From positions 1 through 56,328 of the forward strand of contig CAYUFA010000012.1 in the NCBI GenBank assembly GCA_964443845.1: 56,328 bases of DNA, read 5' to 3'. The notes beneath the pieces are model-generated. The model saw nothing but the letters and a program-made list of their open reading frames with translations, was not told where the DNA came from and ran no database searches. Numbering within the stretch: position 1 is the first letter of the stretch; every line of letters begins with the position of its first letter. Source of the DNA: UBA9214 sp964443845. Its GTDB lineage: Bacteria > Pseudomonadota > Gammaproteobacteria > UBA9214. Positions 45,532-55,500 of this stretch are shown in pieces. The position numbers and the translations under genes are program-made.

Positions 45532-48500
45532 TCAGGCACAGGATGTTACCTCATCCAGCCACACCAGTTCAGCGCAGGCCGTGAACAGTACGCCGGGCCG
45601 GATCGTGCGGCCCGGCCAGAGGCGTGCCGCAGCCTGTGCATAGTACGCGAGCTGTGCGCGATAGTCCTCGACGAGTTGCGGGATGTGCTCCCGGGTCGCC
45701 TGGCGGTGTGTCTTGTAGTCGATGACCAGTACCTGCTCACCGCTCAGTACGAGACGGTCGATCACGCCGTACACCATGCGCGTGCCGTCCAGGTATTGTA
45801 CGGGTGCCTCGTTGAAAGCCTGCGTGTACTGCGTAGCGTCGAACAGCTGCGCGCAGGCCGGTGCGGCCACGAGGCCGCGCGCCTCCTCCCACCAGGCGCG
45901 CAGTTCCGCGTCGTCCGCGGCGCGTTGCAGGCGGTTGGCGAGTTCCGGGTACAGGGTGTCCGCGGCAGTCCCCGGGCTGTCCGTCAGGCGTTCCAGCATC
46001 AGGTGGATGGCGATACCACGCTCGCGGCCGTCCGGATCACGGTGGGTGTGCGCACTGGCCAGTGCCTGCCGGCTCGGTGCGATGGGTCGGTCACGCGCGA
46101 TCACCCTCAATGTCCGGGACAGCGCGGCATCGACCTCGATGGCCACGGGTGTGTCCGCCGGCCGGTCATCGGCTGGCATGCGGGTGCCGCTGGTGAGCAC
46201 GGGCCGCCCGTGCGCGTTGTACGGGCAATCCGCCAGCGCGCGGGCCAGCGTGTCGTACCAGCCGGTCGTGCCGGAGGAAACCGCCCCGGCGCTGCCCGAG
46301 ATGAACAGGTATTGCCGTGCCCGCGTCAGTGCCACGTACAGCAGGTTGGCATCCTCGCGGCGCGCCGCCGCGGCCTGCGCGTCGAGCAGGGCACGCGTGC
46401 GGCTGTCACGCTGGGCCTTGCGGGCCGCCAGCAGCAGCAGTCGCGGACGTTCGGCCCCGTCGGGCCAGTCGACGCAGGCGCTCCAGGCGCTGCGGTCCCG
46501 CGGGACGATGGCCGCATCGGCGAGGAACACCACCGGTGCTTCCAGTCCCTTGGCGCCGTGCACGGTCAGCAGCCGTACCCGCTGGCCATGGCTGTCGTCC
46601 GGCGCGCTTTCGTCCGGCTGGTCCTGGCCGGATTCGCGCAGGCGCTGCAGCAGTTCCAGGAAGCGCGGCAGGCTCGGATAGCGGCCATTGTCCAGTTCCA
46701 GCGCCAGCTCGATAAAGCGCGTGAAGCTGGCCTGCACGCGCGGGTGCAGGGATTCCGGAAAGGCGCGCTCGTAGCGCTGCAGCACCTCGCCCTCGTGGAA
46801 GATGCGGTCCAGCAGGTCGTGCACCGGCAACCGGCCGGCCAGTGTGCGCCAGCGGGACAGCAGGGCGTGAATGTCGCGCCAGGGTGCGCTGCCGGCCTGT
46901 GCCAGTTGCGTCAACCGGGCGCTCCAGTGGCTGCCGTCGTGCTCGGACAGCGCAAGCAACTGCTCGCTGTCGAGGCCGAACAGCGGCGCGCGCAGCGCCT
47001 GTGCCAGTGCCAGGTTGTCGTAGGGCGAGACCAGGCAATCGAGCAGTGCCACCAGGTCACGCACCTCGAGGTTCTCCAGCAGCAGCCCGCGGCTGGCGCC
47101 CAGGCAGGGAATGCCGGCCGCGCGCAGTGCCTGCTCGTAGTACACCGCATGGGTGCGCTGACGCAGCAGGATCAGGATGTCGCCGTACTCCAGCGGGCGC
47201 ACCTTGCCGTCCTTTTCCCGCGTGGCACCGTCCGCGACCAGGCGCTGGATGGTGTGCGCGATCCGCCGGCCTTCCTCGTGATACGCGCTGTCGGCCTGCG
47301 TGACGCGCGGCGTGTGCAGCGGATTGCGCAGTGCGTTCGCGGCGGCCGCTGCGGGTGGTTCGGTCGCGTCGTTCGTACCCGTGCACAGCCCCAGCAGTTC
47401 GACCTGGCCGTATACCTTCCCGAGGTGTGTGCCATGCGTCGTGAAGTCGGCCAGCAGCCCGCTCATGTCCGGCTGGGTGAACACGCGGTTGACGCAGTCC
47501 ATGATGGCGCCGGCCGAGCGGCGCGACCGGTTGAGCGGATAGCGTTGTGCGCCGCGGTGCTGCTCCAGCCAGCGGGCGGCGGTTTCCAGCAGCGCCGGGT
47601 TGGCGCGCCGGAAGGAATAGATGGATTGCTTGCGGTCGCCGACCAGGAACACCGAACGCGCGCGCTCACTGGCGCCGGCGGCCAGCTCCTCCAGCAGCGG
47701 CAGCAGCAGCCGCCATTGCGTGGGGTTGGTGTCCTGGAACTCATCGACCAGCAGGTGGTCGATGCGTGCGTCCAGCTTGTACTGCACCCAGCTTGCATGT
47801 TCGCTGCGGTTGAGCAGCCGGCAGGCCTGCCATTCCAGGTCGGCGAAATCGAGCACCCGCTGTTCCTGCTTGATGCGCTGGTAGTGGTCCAGCAGCTGGT
47901 GCCCGGCCAGGTACCAGGCGCTGTTGAGTGCATGGCTGTGGTGGCGCGCAAGTACATCGATGGCTTCGAGCACCTCGGTACAGCCCTGGGCATGCAGTTC
48001 GAGATAGTGTGCCGCGCGTGCCGTGCCCAGGCGTTTCTGCTGGGTGGGGCTGGATTTGCGCTTGCGGGGTTCGCCGGCTCCCGTGAGATAGACCGGTGTG
48101 ACGGCCGCCAGGAAGGCCTGCGCGGATAGCCTGGTTTCCAGCGCCTGGTCGATGCGGGCCGCCAGCTGCGCATCCGTGGGGGTATTGTCGCGCAGCAGAT
48201 CCGCAAACGCCCGGTGCCGGGCGCGTTGCCGGTCATCCGGATAGCCGGCCAGCGGGGTGTCGGCCGGTTCGATGTCCAGATGCTGCCTGAGCGCCCGGGT
48301 CGCGAATGCAACCGGATCGGCTGCGCCGTCGGTCCAGGCCCACCAGTCGCTGCGTTGGGCGAGGAAGGAAAACAGCGCCTGTTTTGCGCTCTCGAGGCTG
48401 TCGCAGGCGATGGCCAGTGCGTCGAGTGCGTGCGTGACCGGACCCTCCGGCGCGTGTGTGCTGTGCACGAGCAGGGCGTCGTAGGCCGCCTGTTCCAGTT

Positions 48501-48936
48501 GCCCGGTGGTGTCCCGGACCTCCATGCCGGGTGCGATGCCGGCCTCCAGCGGGAAGCGCGCCAGCAGGTCCTGGCAGAAGGCGTGGAAGGTGGTGCAGCG
48601 CAGCCGGCGCGCCCCGCACAGCACGTTCTCGTACAACTGCGCGGCACGTGCCAGCGTATCCGCTCCGGGCGCAACACCGGCCTGTTGCAGCAACGCGCCG
48701 CGCCGCGCCTCGTCCGCCTCCGCCAGTTCCCGCAGCCGCTCCATGATGCGCTGTTCCATCTCGGCAGCCGCCTTGCGCGTGAAGGTGACCGCGAGCAGGT
48801 TGTCGGCGGGCGTTCCGGCCAGTAGCAGCCGTAGCACGCGCGTGACCAGCAACCAGGTCTTGCCGGTGCCGGCCGAGGCGTGCACGCTGGCATCACGGCG
48901 CGGGTCGGTGGCCTGCAGGGAAGGGTCCGTCGTCAC
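45532..48936 (-). CDS. addA: AddA-like UvrD-family helicase/nuclease
   Basis: Encodes 1134 residues of a double-strand-break processing enzyme. The N-terminal SF1 helicase has Walker A ASAGTGKT near residue 20-27, LLVDEFQDTNPTQW as motif II, VGDRKQSIYSFRRANP as motif III, and LLTVHGAKGLEAPVVFLAD and LLYVALTRARQYLFI as motifs V and VI. The C-terminal PD-(D/E)xK nuclease has VLVIDYKTHRQ. The GTG at 48936 overlaps the addB stop (GTGA), supporting this start over an ATG at 48981. It acts with AddB in place of or beside RecBCD. Confidence 0.9.
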   Translation of the reverse strand: MTTDPSLQATDPRRDASVHASAGTGKTWLLVTRVLRLLLAGTPADNLLAVTFTRKAAAEMEQRIMERLRELAEADEARRGALLQQAGVAPGADTLARAAQLYENVLCGARRLRCTTFHAFCQDLLARFPLEAGIAPGMEVRDTTGQLEQAAYDALLVHSTHAPEGPVTHALDALAIACDSLESAKQALFSFLAQRSDWWAWTDGAADPVAFATRALRQHLDIEPADTPLAGYPDDRQRARHRAFADLLRDNTPTDAQLAARIDQALETRLSAQAFLAAVTPVYLTGAGEPRKRKSSPTQQKRLGTARAAHYLELHAQGCTEVLEAIDVLARHHSHALNSAWYLAGHQLLDHYQRIKQEQRVLDFADLEWQACRLLNRSEHASWVQYKLDARIDHLLVDEFQDTNPTQWRLLLPLLEELAAGASERARSVFLVGDRKQSIYSFRRANPALLETAARWLEQHRGAQRYPLNRSRRSAGAIMDCVNRVFTQPDMSGLLADFTTHGTHLGKVYGQVELLGLCTGTNDATEPPAAAAANALRNPLHTPRVTQADSAYHEEGRRIAHTIQRLVADGATREKDGKVRPLEYGDILILLRQRTHAVYYEQALRAAGIPCLGASRGLLLENLEVRDLVALLDCLVSPYDNLALAQALRAPLFGLDSEQLLALSEHDGSHWSARLTQLAQAGSAPWRDIHALLSRWRTLAGRLPVHDLLDRIFHEGEVLQRYERAFPESLHPRVQASFTRFIELALELDNGRYPSLPRFLELLQRLRESGQDQPDESAPDDSHGQRVRLLTVHGAKGLEAPVVFLADAAIVPRDRSAWSACVDWPDGAERPRLLLLAARKAQRDSRTRALLDAQAAAARREDANLLYVALTRARQYLFISGSAGAVSSGTTGWYDTLARALADCPYNAHGRPVLTSGTRMPADDRPADTPVAIEVDAALSRTLRVIARDRPIAPSRQALASAHTHRDPDGRERGIAIHLMLERLTDSPGTAADTLYPELANRLQRAADDAELRAWWEEARGLVAAPACAQLFDATQYTQAFNEAPVQYLDGTRMVYGVIDRLVLSGEQVLVIDYKTHRQATREHIPQLVEDYRAQLAYYAQAAARLWPGRTIRPGVLFTACAELVWLDEVTSCA

Positions 48937-51824
48937 GGGTCGGCCCAGACCTGGCGGCGGCACAGGCCGTCCATGTCGCAATACGCGCAGGTCTTCTCGT
49001 CACCCCAGGCCGGCAGCGGCGTGCCCCCGGTGATTTCCGCCAGCACGGTCTCCAGGCGCACCCGCACGGCCGCCGCCAGTACCTGCAGGGCTGCAGCGTC
49101 CAGCCGGCTGCCGGGCACGACCTGGTTGCGGTTGTTGAGCTTGCCGATCAGCACATACTCCACCGCCTGTGGCGGCGGGTCCGCCAGCAGTGCGTAACAG
49201 GGCAGCTGGACCGCCTCTCCGCTGTCGACCGCGTCCTGGTCCGGTGCCTGTCCGGTCTTGTAGTCGATGATCAGCGTTCCCGCCGGGCCGCTGTCGATGC
49301 GGTCGATGCGCCCGGTCAGCACGCGGCCGTCCGCCAGCGGCAGCCGGCCGTCCCGCTCACTGTCCACGAAACGCCACTCGGCCTGGTGTTCGATCAGCCA
49401 CGCGATATACGGCTCCGTCAGCACCAGCCAGCGCCGCAACCAGGCACGGTGCTCGTAGTTGTCCTCCAGTTCGTGCCTGAACAGCTGCCGCGATACCGCT
49501 TCCAGCTGGCGCACGGCGCTGGCCCGCTGCGACGCATCGAGCGGTTGGGGCAGCGGTGCGGGATAGCCGTCCCGGCCGCGGTGGAAAATCTCCAGCACGC
49601 GGTGCACGAGGCTGCCGAACTCGGCCTTTTCCAGCTCGCGCTTCACCTCTTCGCGCGCCTTCAGGCGCAAGCCGCTGGCGGCGAAGAACCGGTACGGGCA
49701 GTCGATCAGTGTGCCGTGGGCGCTGACCGAGAGTTCCCGTGGCAGGGCCGCGGCCGGCAGCAGCGCGTGCGGCTGCACGGTGACCGGCGGTGGCGGCAGG
49801 GGATGCTGACCGGCCACCCGTGTGCCGGGGTGGTCGACCAGTGCAGCCAGTGTGCGGTCCTGCAGGTCGTGTTGCCAGGCGAGCCGGTGAAACACCGCCA
49901 GGCGCGCGAGCCAGGGACTGGGTGTACGTACCTCGCCATCGCGTTCCCGGTGCCAGGTCAGCAGCACGCGCGGGGCGCTGTCCAGCAGGGCGCGGAAGCG
50001 CGCCAGCTGCCGCCCGTGATGCTCCGGCCAGGCCGGCAGGCCGAGCCGGGTGCGCACCGTGTCGTTGAAGAACGGCGCGCGCGCCGGCGCCGGCGGCAGG
50101 TGCTCGCTGTCGCAGGCACCGATCACGAGGCCGGCAAACCGCCCCAGCCTTGCCTGCTGCAGGTTCAGCAGCCACACCGGGCTGGCGTCGAGGGCGGGGC
50201 GGAAGTCGTGCCGCTCCAGCGCGCTGCCCAGCCAGGCGCGGAACGTGCTCCAGTTCATCTGCAACGCACTGGTCCCGGCGGCATCGTGCAGCAGGCGCCA
50301 TTCCTGCAGGATGCGCTGGCCGGCCGGATCGTCGTCGAAGGACCGCCACAGGCCCAGCTCCGCCAGGCTGGCCTGCAAACGTTCCAGCAGGTGCGCAGGC
50401 GGGTGGCTGCCCGCGAGGCAGGCGCGCAGCGGTTCGGCTGCGTGCTCGAGGCGGTTCAGCAACTCGTGCAACTGCGCGGCGGTGTCGGCGCTCCAGGTGT
50501 TGTCATGGCGCGCCTGGCGGGCATCGATCTGCCGGCGGTAGCGGTGCAGGCCGCTGGCGATCTGTTCGCGACGCACGATGTCGGTCTCGAAACGGAACAC
50601 GGCGTTGTCGAGCCGGGCACGCTCGGAGTCCGGCAGGGTGAACGGCGATTTCAGCGTGTCCAGCAGCGGGGCGTGCGCGAAATCCTCCTCCACGGTCTGC
50701 AGCCAGCGTTCCAGCGCGGCAGCGGCGCGCGTCGTCGAGAGGGCCCAGCCGCCCGGGTCCTGCAGGGTGATGCCGGCGCGCTCCAGCAGCGCGCGCACGC
50801 GCCGGCCGAGGCGGCGGTCCTCGGTGACCACGGCGACGGGTTGCCGGCCCTCCACCAGCCAGCGGCGCACCTGCAGGTCGATGGCGCGTGCCTCCTGTTC
50901 CGGTGAGCCGGCGGTGTAGGTGTGCAACCGGTCGGCCAGCGGGGGCACCGGCCAGGCTGCGTGAGCGTGTTGTGCGCGTGCCTGTAACGCAGTCGCGCAG
51001 TGGCCGAAGATGCGGTCGAGCGGTTCGCCGGCCGCTGGCGCGGTCTGCCCGGTGGTTGTGCCGGCGTCCAGCAGCGCCGTCAGCGGTGCGGACACGGCAA
51101 CACCGGGCAGGGTACGGTGCAGCAGCAGTTCGCCACGGCCCGCGGCCAGTACGGTGGCGATCCATTCGGCCAGGGCGGCCGCGGGATCGTCGATGCCGAC
51201 GAAGTACAGCCGCCGCGTGCCGGGTGTTTCCTGCAGCGCGGCAAGTTGCTGCAGCAGTGCGGCCGCGGGATCCAGCAGATCGTGGGCCTGCAACTGGATA
51301 TGCCACGCCTGCCACAGCCGTTGCACGATGCGCGCCTCGCGTTCGAACGGTTCGGGCGGATTGCCGGCGAGCCCGTAGGCGGACTGCAGGCGGCGGCGGA
51401 AATCGTCCGGACTGGTGTCGACCGGTACCCGGTGCAGGGTCAGTTCGTCGAACAGCGTGAGCAGGGTGTCGGCGAGCTGCCACGGATCCGGGTCGCCGAA
51501 CAGCCGGGAATGCCCGCTGATCGCCTCGACCAGCAGCAGTTCGCGGCGGGCGCGGCCGGGCACCACCGCGGCCGGTGGCGCCTGTGCGGTGAGCCACTGT
51601 TCCACGGTCGTGATCTCCGGGCCCAGCAGCGCGTCATGGCCGCGTGCGCGCGCGCCTTCCAGCAGGTGCCGGCGCAGGTCGGTGGCAAACTGCGGCTCGG
51701 GCAGCAGCACCACGGCCCCGGTGAGATCCGGCAGCGTGGCGGCCTGTTCGAGCAGGCGGCGGGCGGTGGCAGCGAGCAGGTCTTCCCGGTGCGGGCAGAG
51801 ATGGACGGGGGCTGGCTGCTCCAT
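48933..51824 (-). CDS. addB: AddB-like inactivated helicase/nuclease subunit
   Basis: Encodes 963 residues. The N-terminal part keeps a helicase-like fold without a Walker A motif, as in proteobacterial AddB. The C-terminal nuclease domain has GSLVHRVLEIFH, GRIDRIDSGPAGTLIIDYKTG with the catalytic DYK, and the four cysteines expected for a 4Fe-4S cluster: one in LIDCPYRFF and three in TCAYCDMDGLC. It likely nicks one strand during end resection while AddA unwinds. The stop overlaps the addA start by four bases. Confidence 0.87.
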   Translation of the reverse strand: MEQPAPVHLCPHREDLLAATARRLLEQAATLPDLTGAVVLLPEPQFATDLRRHLLEGARARGHDALLGPEITTVEQWLTAQAPPAAVVPGRARRELLLVEAISGHSRLFGDPDPWQLADTLLTLFDELTLHRVPVDTSPDDFRRRLQSAYGLAGNPPEPFEREARIVQRLWQAWHIQLQAHDLLDPAAALLQQLAALQETPGTRRLYFVGIDDPAAALAEWIATVLAAGRGELLLHRTLPGVAVSAPLTALLDAGTTTGQTAPAAGEPLDRIFGHCATALQARAQHAHAAWPVPPLADRLHTYTAGSPEQEARAIDLQVRRWLVEGRQPVAVVTEDRRLGRRVRALLERAGITLQDPGGWALSTTRAAAALERWLQTVEEDFAHAPLLDTLKSPFTLPDSERARLDNAVFRFETDIVRREQIASGLHRYRRQIDARQARHDNTWSADTAAQLHELLNRLEHAAEPLRACLAGSHPPAHLLERLQASLAELGLWRSFDDDPAGQRILQEWRLLHDAAGTSALQMNWSTFRAWLGSALERHDFRPALDASPVWLLNLQQARLGRFAGLVIGACDSEHLPPAPARAPFFNDTVRTRLGLPAWPEHHGRQLARFRALLDSAPRVLLTWHRERDGEVRTPSPWLARLAVFHRLAWQHDLQDRTLAALVDHPGTRVAGQHPLPPPPVTVQPHALLPAAALPRELSVSAHGTLIDCPYRFFAASGLRLKAREEVKRELEKAEFGSLVHRVLEIFHRGRDGYPAPLPQPLDASQRASAVRQLEAVSRQLFRHELEDNYEHRAWLRRWLVLTEPYIAWLIEHQAEWRFVDSERDGRLPLADGRVLTGRIDRIDSGPAGTLIIDYKTGQAPDQDAVDSGEAVQLPCYALLADPPPQAVEYVLIGKLNNRNQVVPGSRLDAAALQVLAAAVRVRLETVLAEITGGTPLPAWGDEKTCAYCDMDGLCRRQVWADP

Positions 51825-51864
51825 GCCGGGGAAAATGGCGGGCGGGTCGCGCCGCGCGGGTCGG

Positions 51865-52188
51865 TCAGCGTTCCAGGTATTGCAGCTTGTCCGGTTTGTC
51901 CTTCCACTCGTCGGCGTCGTCCGGTGCGTCTTTTTTCTGCGTGATGACCGGCCACTTCTGCGCCAGGTCTGCGTTCAGTTCCAGGAACGGTTCCTGGCCG
52001 GCCGGCAGATCACCCTCGTCGAAGATGGCGCCGATCGGGCACTCCGGTTCACACAGGGTGCAATCGATGCATTCATCCGGGTCGATCACCAGGAAGTTGG
52101 GGCCCTCGTGGAAACAGTCCACCGGACAAACCTCGACACAGTCCGTGTACTTGCACTTGATGCAGTTCTCGGTGACAACGAAAGTCAT
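51865..52188 (-). CDS. fdxA: Seven-iron ferredoxin FdxA
   Basis: Encodes 107 residues. The cysteines at 9, 12, 17, 21, 25, 40, 43, 46 and 50 match Azotobacter ferredoxin I shifted by one. This implies a [3Fe-4S] cluster (Cys9, 17, 50) and a [4Fe-4S] cluster (Cys21, 40, 43, 46). The rest is an acidic-to-charged C-terminal arm. It is a low-potential electron carrier whose partners are not visible here. It lies between mutS and addB in the same direction, a common order in gammaproteobacteria. Confidence 0.95.
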   Translation of the reverse strand: MTFVVTENCIKCKYTDCVEVCPVDCFHEGPNFLVIDPDECIDCTLCEPECPIGAIFDEGDLPAGQEPFLELNADLAQKWPVITQKKDAPDDADEWKDKPDKLQYLER

Positions 52189-52311
52189 GCTCTACTCGCT
52201 CGCCGGAGATTCCGGCAGTTTCTCAGGAACAATGGATAAGTTGCTGTTTGTCAAAACCTTGAATGTCCATGCACTTGCCGCCCCCGGCAGTATAACCGGA
52301 AACCGGCCCGG

Positions 52312-54882
52312 TTATGAATGCTGTTCCTGCGCGGTCAGTTCCTGCAACTCGTAGAGCCGTTGCAGTGCCTGGCGGGGACTCAGGCTGTCGATGTCCAGGG
52401 ACTGCAGGGCGGTGACGGCCGGGTGATCCTGCACGCCCTGGAACAGCGGCATCTGCCGGGTGTCCGCGCGCGGCGCGGCAGCGCCCGGGCGCTCCAGCTC
52501 CTGCAGGCGCGCGCGTGCCTGGCGGATCACGGGGGCGGGCACGCCGGCCAGCGCCGCGACGTGCAGGCCGTAGCTGCGGTCGGCCGCGCCCGCGCGCAGC
52601 GCGTGCAGGAACACGATGCGATCCTCGTGCTCGGTGGCATCGAGGTGCACGTTGACGATGCCGGGGTGCAGTTCCGGCAGCTGCGTCAGTTCGAAGTAGT
52701 GCGTGGCGAACAGGGTGTAGGCCTGCACCCGCGTGGCGAGGTCCACGGCACAGGCCCAGGCCAGCGCCAGGCCATCGTAGGTGCTGGTGCCGCGGCCGAT
52801 CTCGTCCATCAGCACCAGGCTGTGGCGCGTGGCGTTGTGCAGGATATTGGCCGTCTCGGTCATTTCCACCATGAAGGTGGAACGGCCGCCGGCGAGATCG
52901 TCGGCGGCGCCGATGCGCGAGAAGATGCGGTCGACCGGTCCCAGTGTGGCCGCGGCCGCGGGGACGAAGCTGCCGATGTGCGCGAGCAGCACGATCAGGG
53001 CGGTCTGGCGCATGTAGGTGGACTTGCCACCCATGTTCGGCCCGGTGATGATCTGCATGCGCCGGCTGTCATCCAGGCTGGTGTCGTTGGCGATGAACGG
53101 GGCGTCCAGCATCTGCTCGACCACCAGGTGCCGGCCGGCCTCGATGTGGATGCCGGGCCGGTCGTCCAGTTGCGGGCAGTTCAGGTCGAGCGTGCGGGCG
53201 CGCGCGGCGAAATTGGCCAGCACGTCGAGCTCGGCAATCCCCCCGGCGCAGCGCGCCAGCGGTTCGAGCTGGCGTGTGAGGATGTCGAGCAGTTCCTCGT
53301 AGAGGGCCTTCTCCAGGGCCAGCGCGCGTTCGTGCGCACTCAGCACCTGGTCCTCGTGGGCCTTCAGTTCCGGCGTGATGTAGCGTTCCACGCCTTTCAG
53401 GGTCTGGCGCCGCTGGTAGTTGGCGGGCACGTGGTCGGCCTGCAGGCGACTGACCTCGATGTAATAGCCGTGCACCCTGTTGTAACGGATCTTCAGGTTG
53501 GAGATGCCGCTGCGCTCGCGTTCCGCCGTCTCCATCGCCACCAGGCACTCGTCGCCGTGTTCGCTGAGCCGGCGCAGCTCATCGAGCCGGGTGTCATAGC
53601 CTGCCGCCAGTACCCCCCCGTCGCGGATCAGCAGCGGCGGCTGCGGGCGGATGGCGCGCGCGAGCAGGGCATGGGTCTCGTCGTGGGTGCTGATGCGCCC
53701 GGCCAGCTGCGCCAGGCCGGGATCGTCGCAACCGGCCAGCAGCGCTTGCAGTTCCGGCAGCAGGGCCAGGCTGTCGCGCAGGCCGGACAGGTCGCGCGGG
53801 CGTGCCGAGCGCAGTGCGATGCGCGCCAGGATGCGCTCGATGTCCGCACAGCCTCGCAGCACGTCATGCAGGGATTCATCGCGCGCGTCCTGCAGCAGGC
53901 AGGCGACGCTGGCGTGGCGCTGGCGCAGGATGGCGTGATCACGCAGCGGCCGGTTCAGCCAGCGCCGCAACAGGCGTGCGCCCATGACCGTGGCGCACTG
54001 GTCCAGCACCCCCGCGACGGTGTGCTCGCGGCGCCCGGAGGGCGCCTGTTCCAGTTCCAGGTTGCGGCGCGTGGCCACGTCCAGCACCAGCGAGTCGCTG
54101 CGCGACTCTACCTGCAGGCCGCGCAGGTGGGGCAGGGCCGTACGCTGGGTGTGGCTGACATAGTGCAGCAGGCCGCCAGCGGCGCCGATGGCCAGGGGCA
54201 GGTCCTCGCAGCCGAAGCCGTGCAGGTCCCGGGTGCCGAACTGCTCGTTGAGCCGACGCTGTGCGCTGTCGGTTTCGAACAGCCACGGTGGCAGGCGGCG
54301 CAGGTGGCGCCCGGCGGCCAGTGCAGCCGGGACTTCCAGCGCCTCGTCGACGACCAGTTCGGCCGGATCGAGGCGCGCCAGTTCCCCCAGCAGGGCCTCC
54401 TCGCCACTGACCTGCAGGACGCTGAAGCGTCCGGCCGCCAGCTCCAGGGCGGCGATGCCCCAGTCCTGGCCGGACCGGTGCACCGCGACCAGCAGGTTGT
54501 CCCGGCGCTCGCTGAGCAGGGCTTCTTCGGTCAGCGTGCCCGGCGTGACGATGCGCACCACCTTGCGCTCCACCGGGCCCTTGCTGGCCGCGGGGTCGCC
54601 GATCTGTTCGCAGATGGCCACCGATTCGCCCTGGCGCACCAGGCGCCCGAGGTACTGGTCGACCGCATGCACCGGGACCCCGGCCATGGGGATGCTTTCG
54701 CCGTTGGACTTGCCGCGCGCGGTCAGCGTGATGTCGAGCAGCCGGGCGGCGCGCCGGGCGTCGGCGTAGAACAGCTCGTAGAAGTCGCCCATCCGGTAGA
54801 ACAGCAGGGTGTCGGGGAATTCCGCCTTGATGCCGAGGTACTGCTGCATCATGGGGGTGTGGGCGGAAGCGGTGCTGGTCAT
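52312..54882 (-). CDS. mutS: DNA mismatch repair protein MutS
   Basis: Encodes 856 residues, standard for MutS. The mismatch-binding domain has YRMGDFYELF with the wedging Phe-x-Glu, the connector and lever domains follow, and the ATPase domain has Walker A GPNMGGKSTYMRQ and DEIGRGTSTYDG. A C-terminal part for tetramer formation is present. The start at 54882 gives MTSTASAHTPMMQQY. It diverges from pncC across a palindromic intergenic element. Together with addAB and recA it forms a DNA repair neighbourhood. Confidence 0.97.
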   Translation of the reverse strand: MTSTASAHTPMMQQYLGIKAEFPDTLLFYRMGDFYELFYADARRAARLLDITLTARGKSNGESIPMAGVPVHAVDQYLGRLVRQGESVAICEQIGDPAASKGPVERKVVRIVTPGTLTEEALLSERRDNLLVAVHRSGQDWGIAALELAAGRFSVLQVSGEEALLGELARLDPAELVVDEALEVPAALAAGRHLRRLPPWLFETDSAQRRLNEQFGTRDLHGFGCEDLPLAIGAAGGLLHYVSHTQRTALPHLRGLQVESRSDSLVLDVATRRNLELEQAPSGRREHTVAGVLDQCATVMGARLLRRWLNRPLRDHAILRQRHASVACLLQDARDESLHDVLRGCADIERILARIALRSARPRDLSGLRDSLALLPELQALLAGCDDPGLAQLAGRISTHDETHALLARAIRPQPPLLIRDGGVLAAGYDTRLDELRRLSEHGDECLVAMETAERERSGISNLKIRYNRVHGYYIEVSRLQADHVPANYQRRQTLKGVERYITPELKAHEDQVLSAHERALALEKALYEELLDILTRQLEPLARCAGGIAELDVLANFAARARTLDLNCPQLDDRPGIHIEAGRHLVVEQMLDAPFIANDTSLDDSRRMQIITGPNMGGKSTYMRQTALIVLLAHIGSFVPAAAATLGPVDRIFSRIGAADDLAGGRSTFMVEMTETANILHNATRHSLVLMDEIGRGTSTYDGLALAWACAVDLATRVQAYTLFATHYFELTQLPELHPGIVNVHLDATEHEDRIVFLHALRAGAADRSYGLHVAALAGVPAPVIRQARARLQELERPGAAAPRADTRQMPLFQGVQDHPAVTALQSLDIDSLSPRQALQRLYELQELTAQEQHS

Positions 54883-54912
54883 GGCAGTGAAGTTTACCCG
54901 ATCGTGTCAATC

Positions 54913-54994
54913 GGGGTGAGATCCCGTTTATTGCTTATATGCCATTTAAATGCCTTGTGATATGGAATATAAGCAACAAGTGGAATCTGACCCC
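54913..54994. repeat. 32-bp imperfect inverted repeat between mutS and pncC (REP/MITE-like)
   Basis: The left arm 54913-54944 and the right arm 54963-54994 match in 26 of 32 positions as inverted copies, both bounded by GGGGT at the outer end, around an 18-base A+T-rich loop. The element is A+T-rich inside a GC-rich genome and fills most of the gap between two divergent genes. Its GGGGTCAGAT end resembles words known from REP-type palindromes. No transposase is nearby. Confidence 0.65.
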
Positions 54995-55011
54995 GGACGG
55001 GAAATCGACAC

Positions 55012-55500
55012 ATGACGGAATTCAGCGAGTTGTCAGAAAGGGTCGGCAAGCGGTTGCTCCGCCAGCACAAGCTGGTCGCCACCGCGGAATCCTGTACCGG
55101 TGGCTGGCTGGCCAAATGCCTGACCGATACCGCCGGCAGTTCCGGCTGGTTCGAGCGCGGCTTCGTCACCTACAGCAACGCCGCCAAGCAGGAGCTGCTG
55201 GGTGTGACGGGCGCCACGCTGGAGGCGCACGGCGCGGTCAGTGAACCCACCGTGCTGGCCATGGCCCAGGGCGCACTGGCGCACAGTCGGGCCCAGGTGG
55301 CCGTGGCCATCAGCGGGATTGCGGGCCCCGGGGGGGCGGTCGCGGGCAAACCGGTCGGGACCGTGTGCTTCGCCTGGTGCGAGGCGGGCGGACGCAGCCG
55401 GGTGGAAACCCGCCGGCTGGCCGGTGACCGCAACGGCGTGCGCGCGCAGTCCGTGCGCCATGCGCTCGACGGCCTGCTGGACCTGCTGCGCGATGGCTGA
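55012..55500 (+). CDS. pncC: NMN amidohydrolase, CinA C-terminal family
   Basis: Encodes 162 residues of the stand-alone CinA C-terminal domain. TAESCTGGWLAKCLTDTAGSS, FVTYSNAAKQELLGV and AISGIAGPGG are conserved, and the serine in ESCTGG is the presumed nucleophile. It deamidates nicotinamide mononucleotide for NAD recycling. The N-terminal molybdopterin-like domain of long CinA is absent, as usual for proteobacterial PncC. It precedes recA, as in related genomes, and overlaps thpR by eight bases. Confidence 0.93.
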   Translation: MTEFSELSERVGKRLLRQHKLVATAESCTGGWLAKCLTDTAGSSGWFERGFVTYSNAAKQELLGVTGATLEAHGAVSEPTVLAMAQGALAHSRAQVAVAISGIAGPGGAVAGKPVGTVCFAWCEAGGRSRVETRRLAGDRNGVRAQSVRHALDGLLDLLRDG

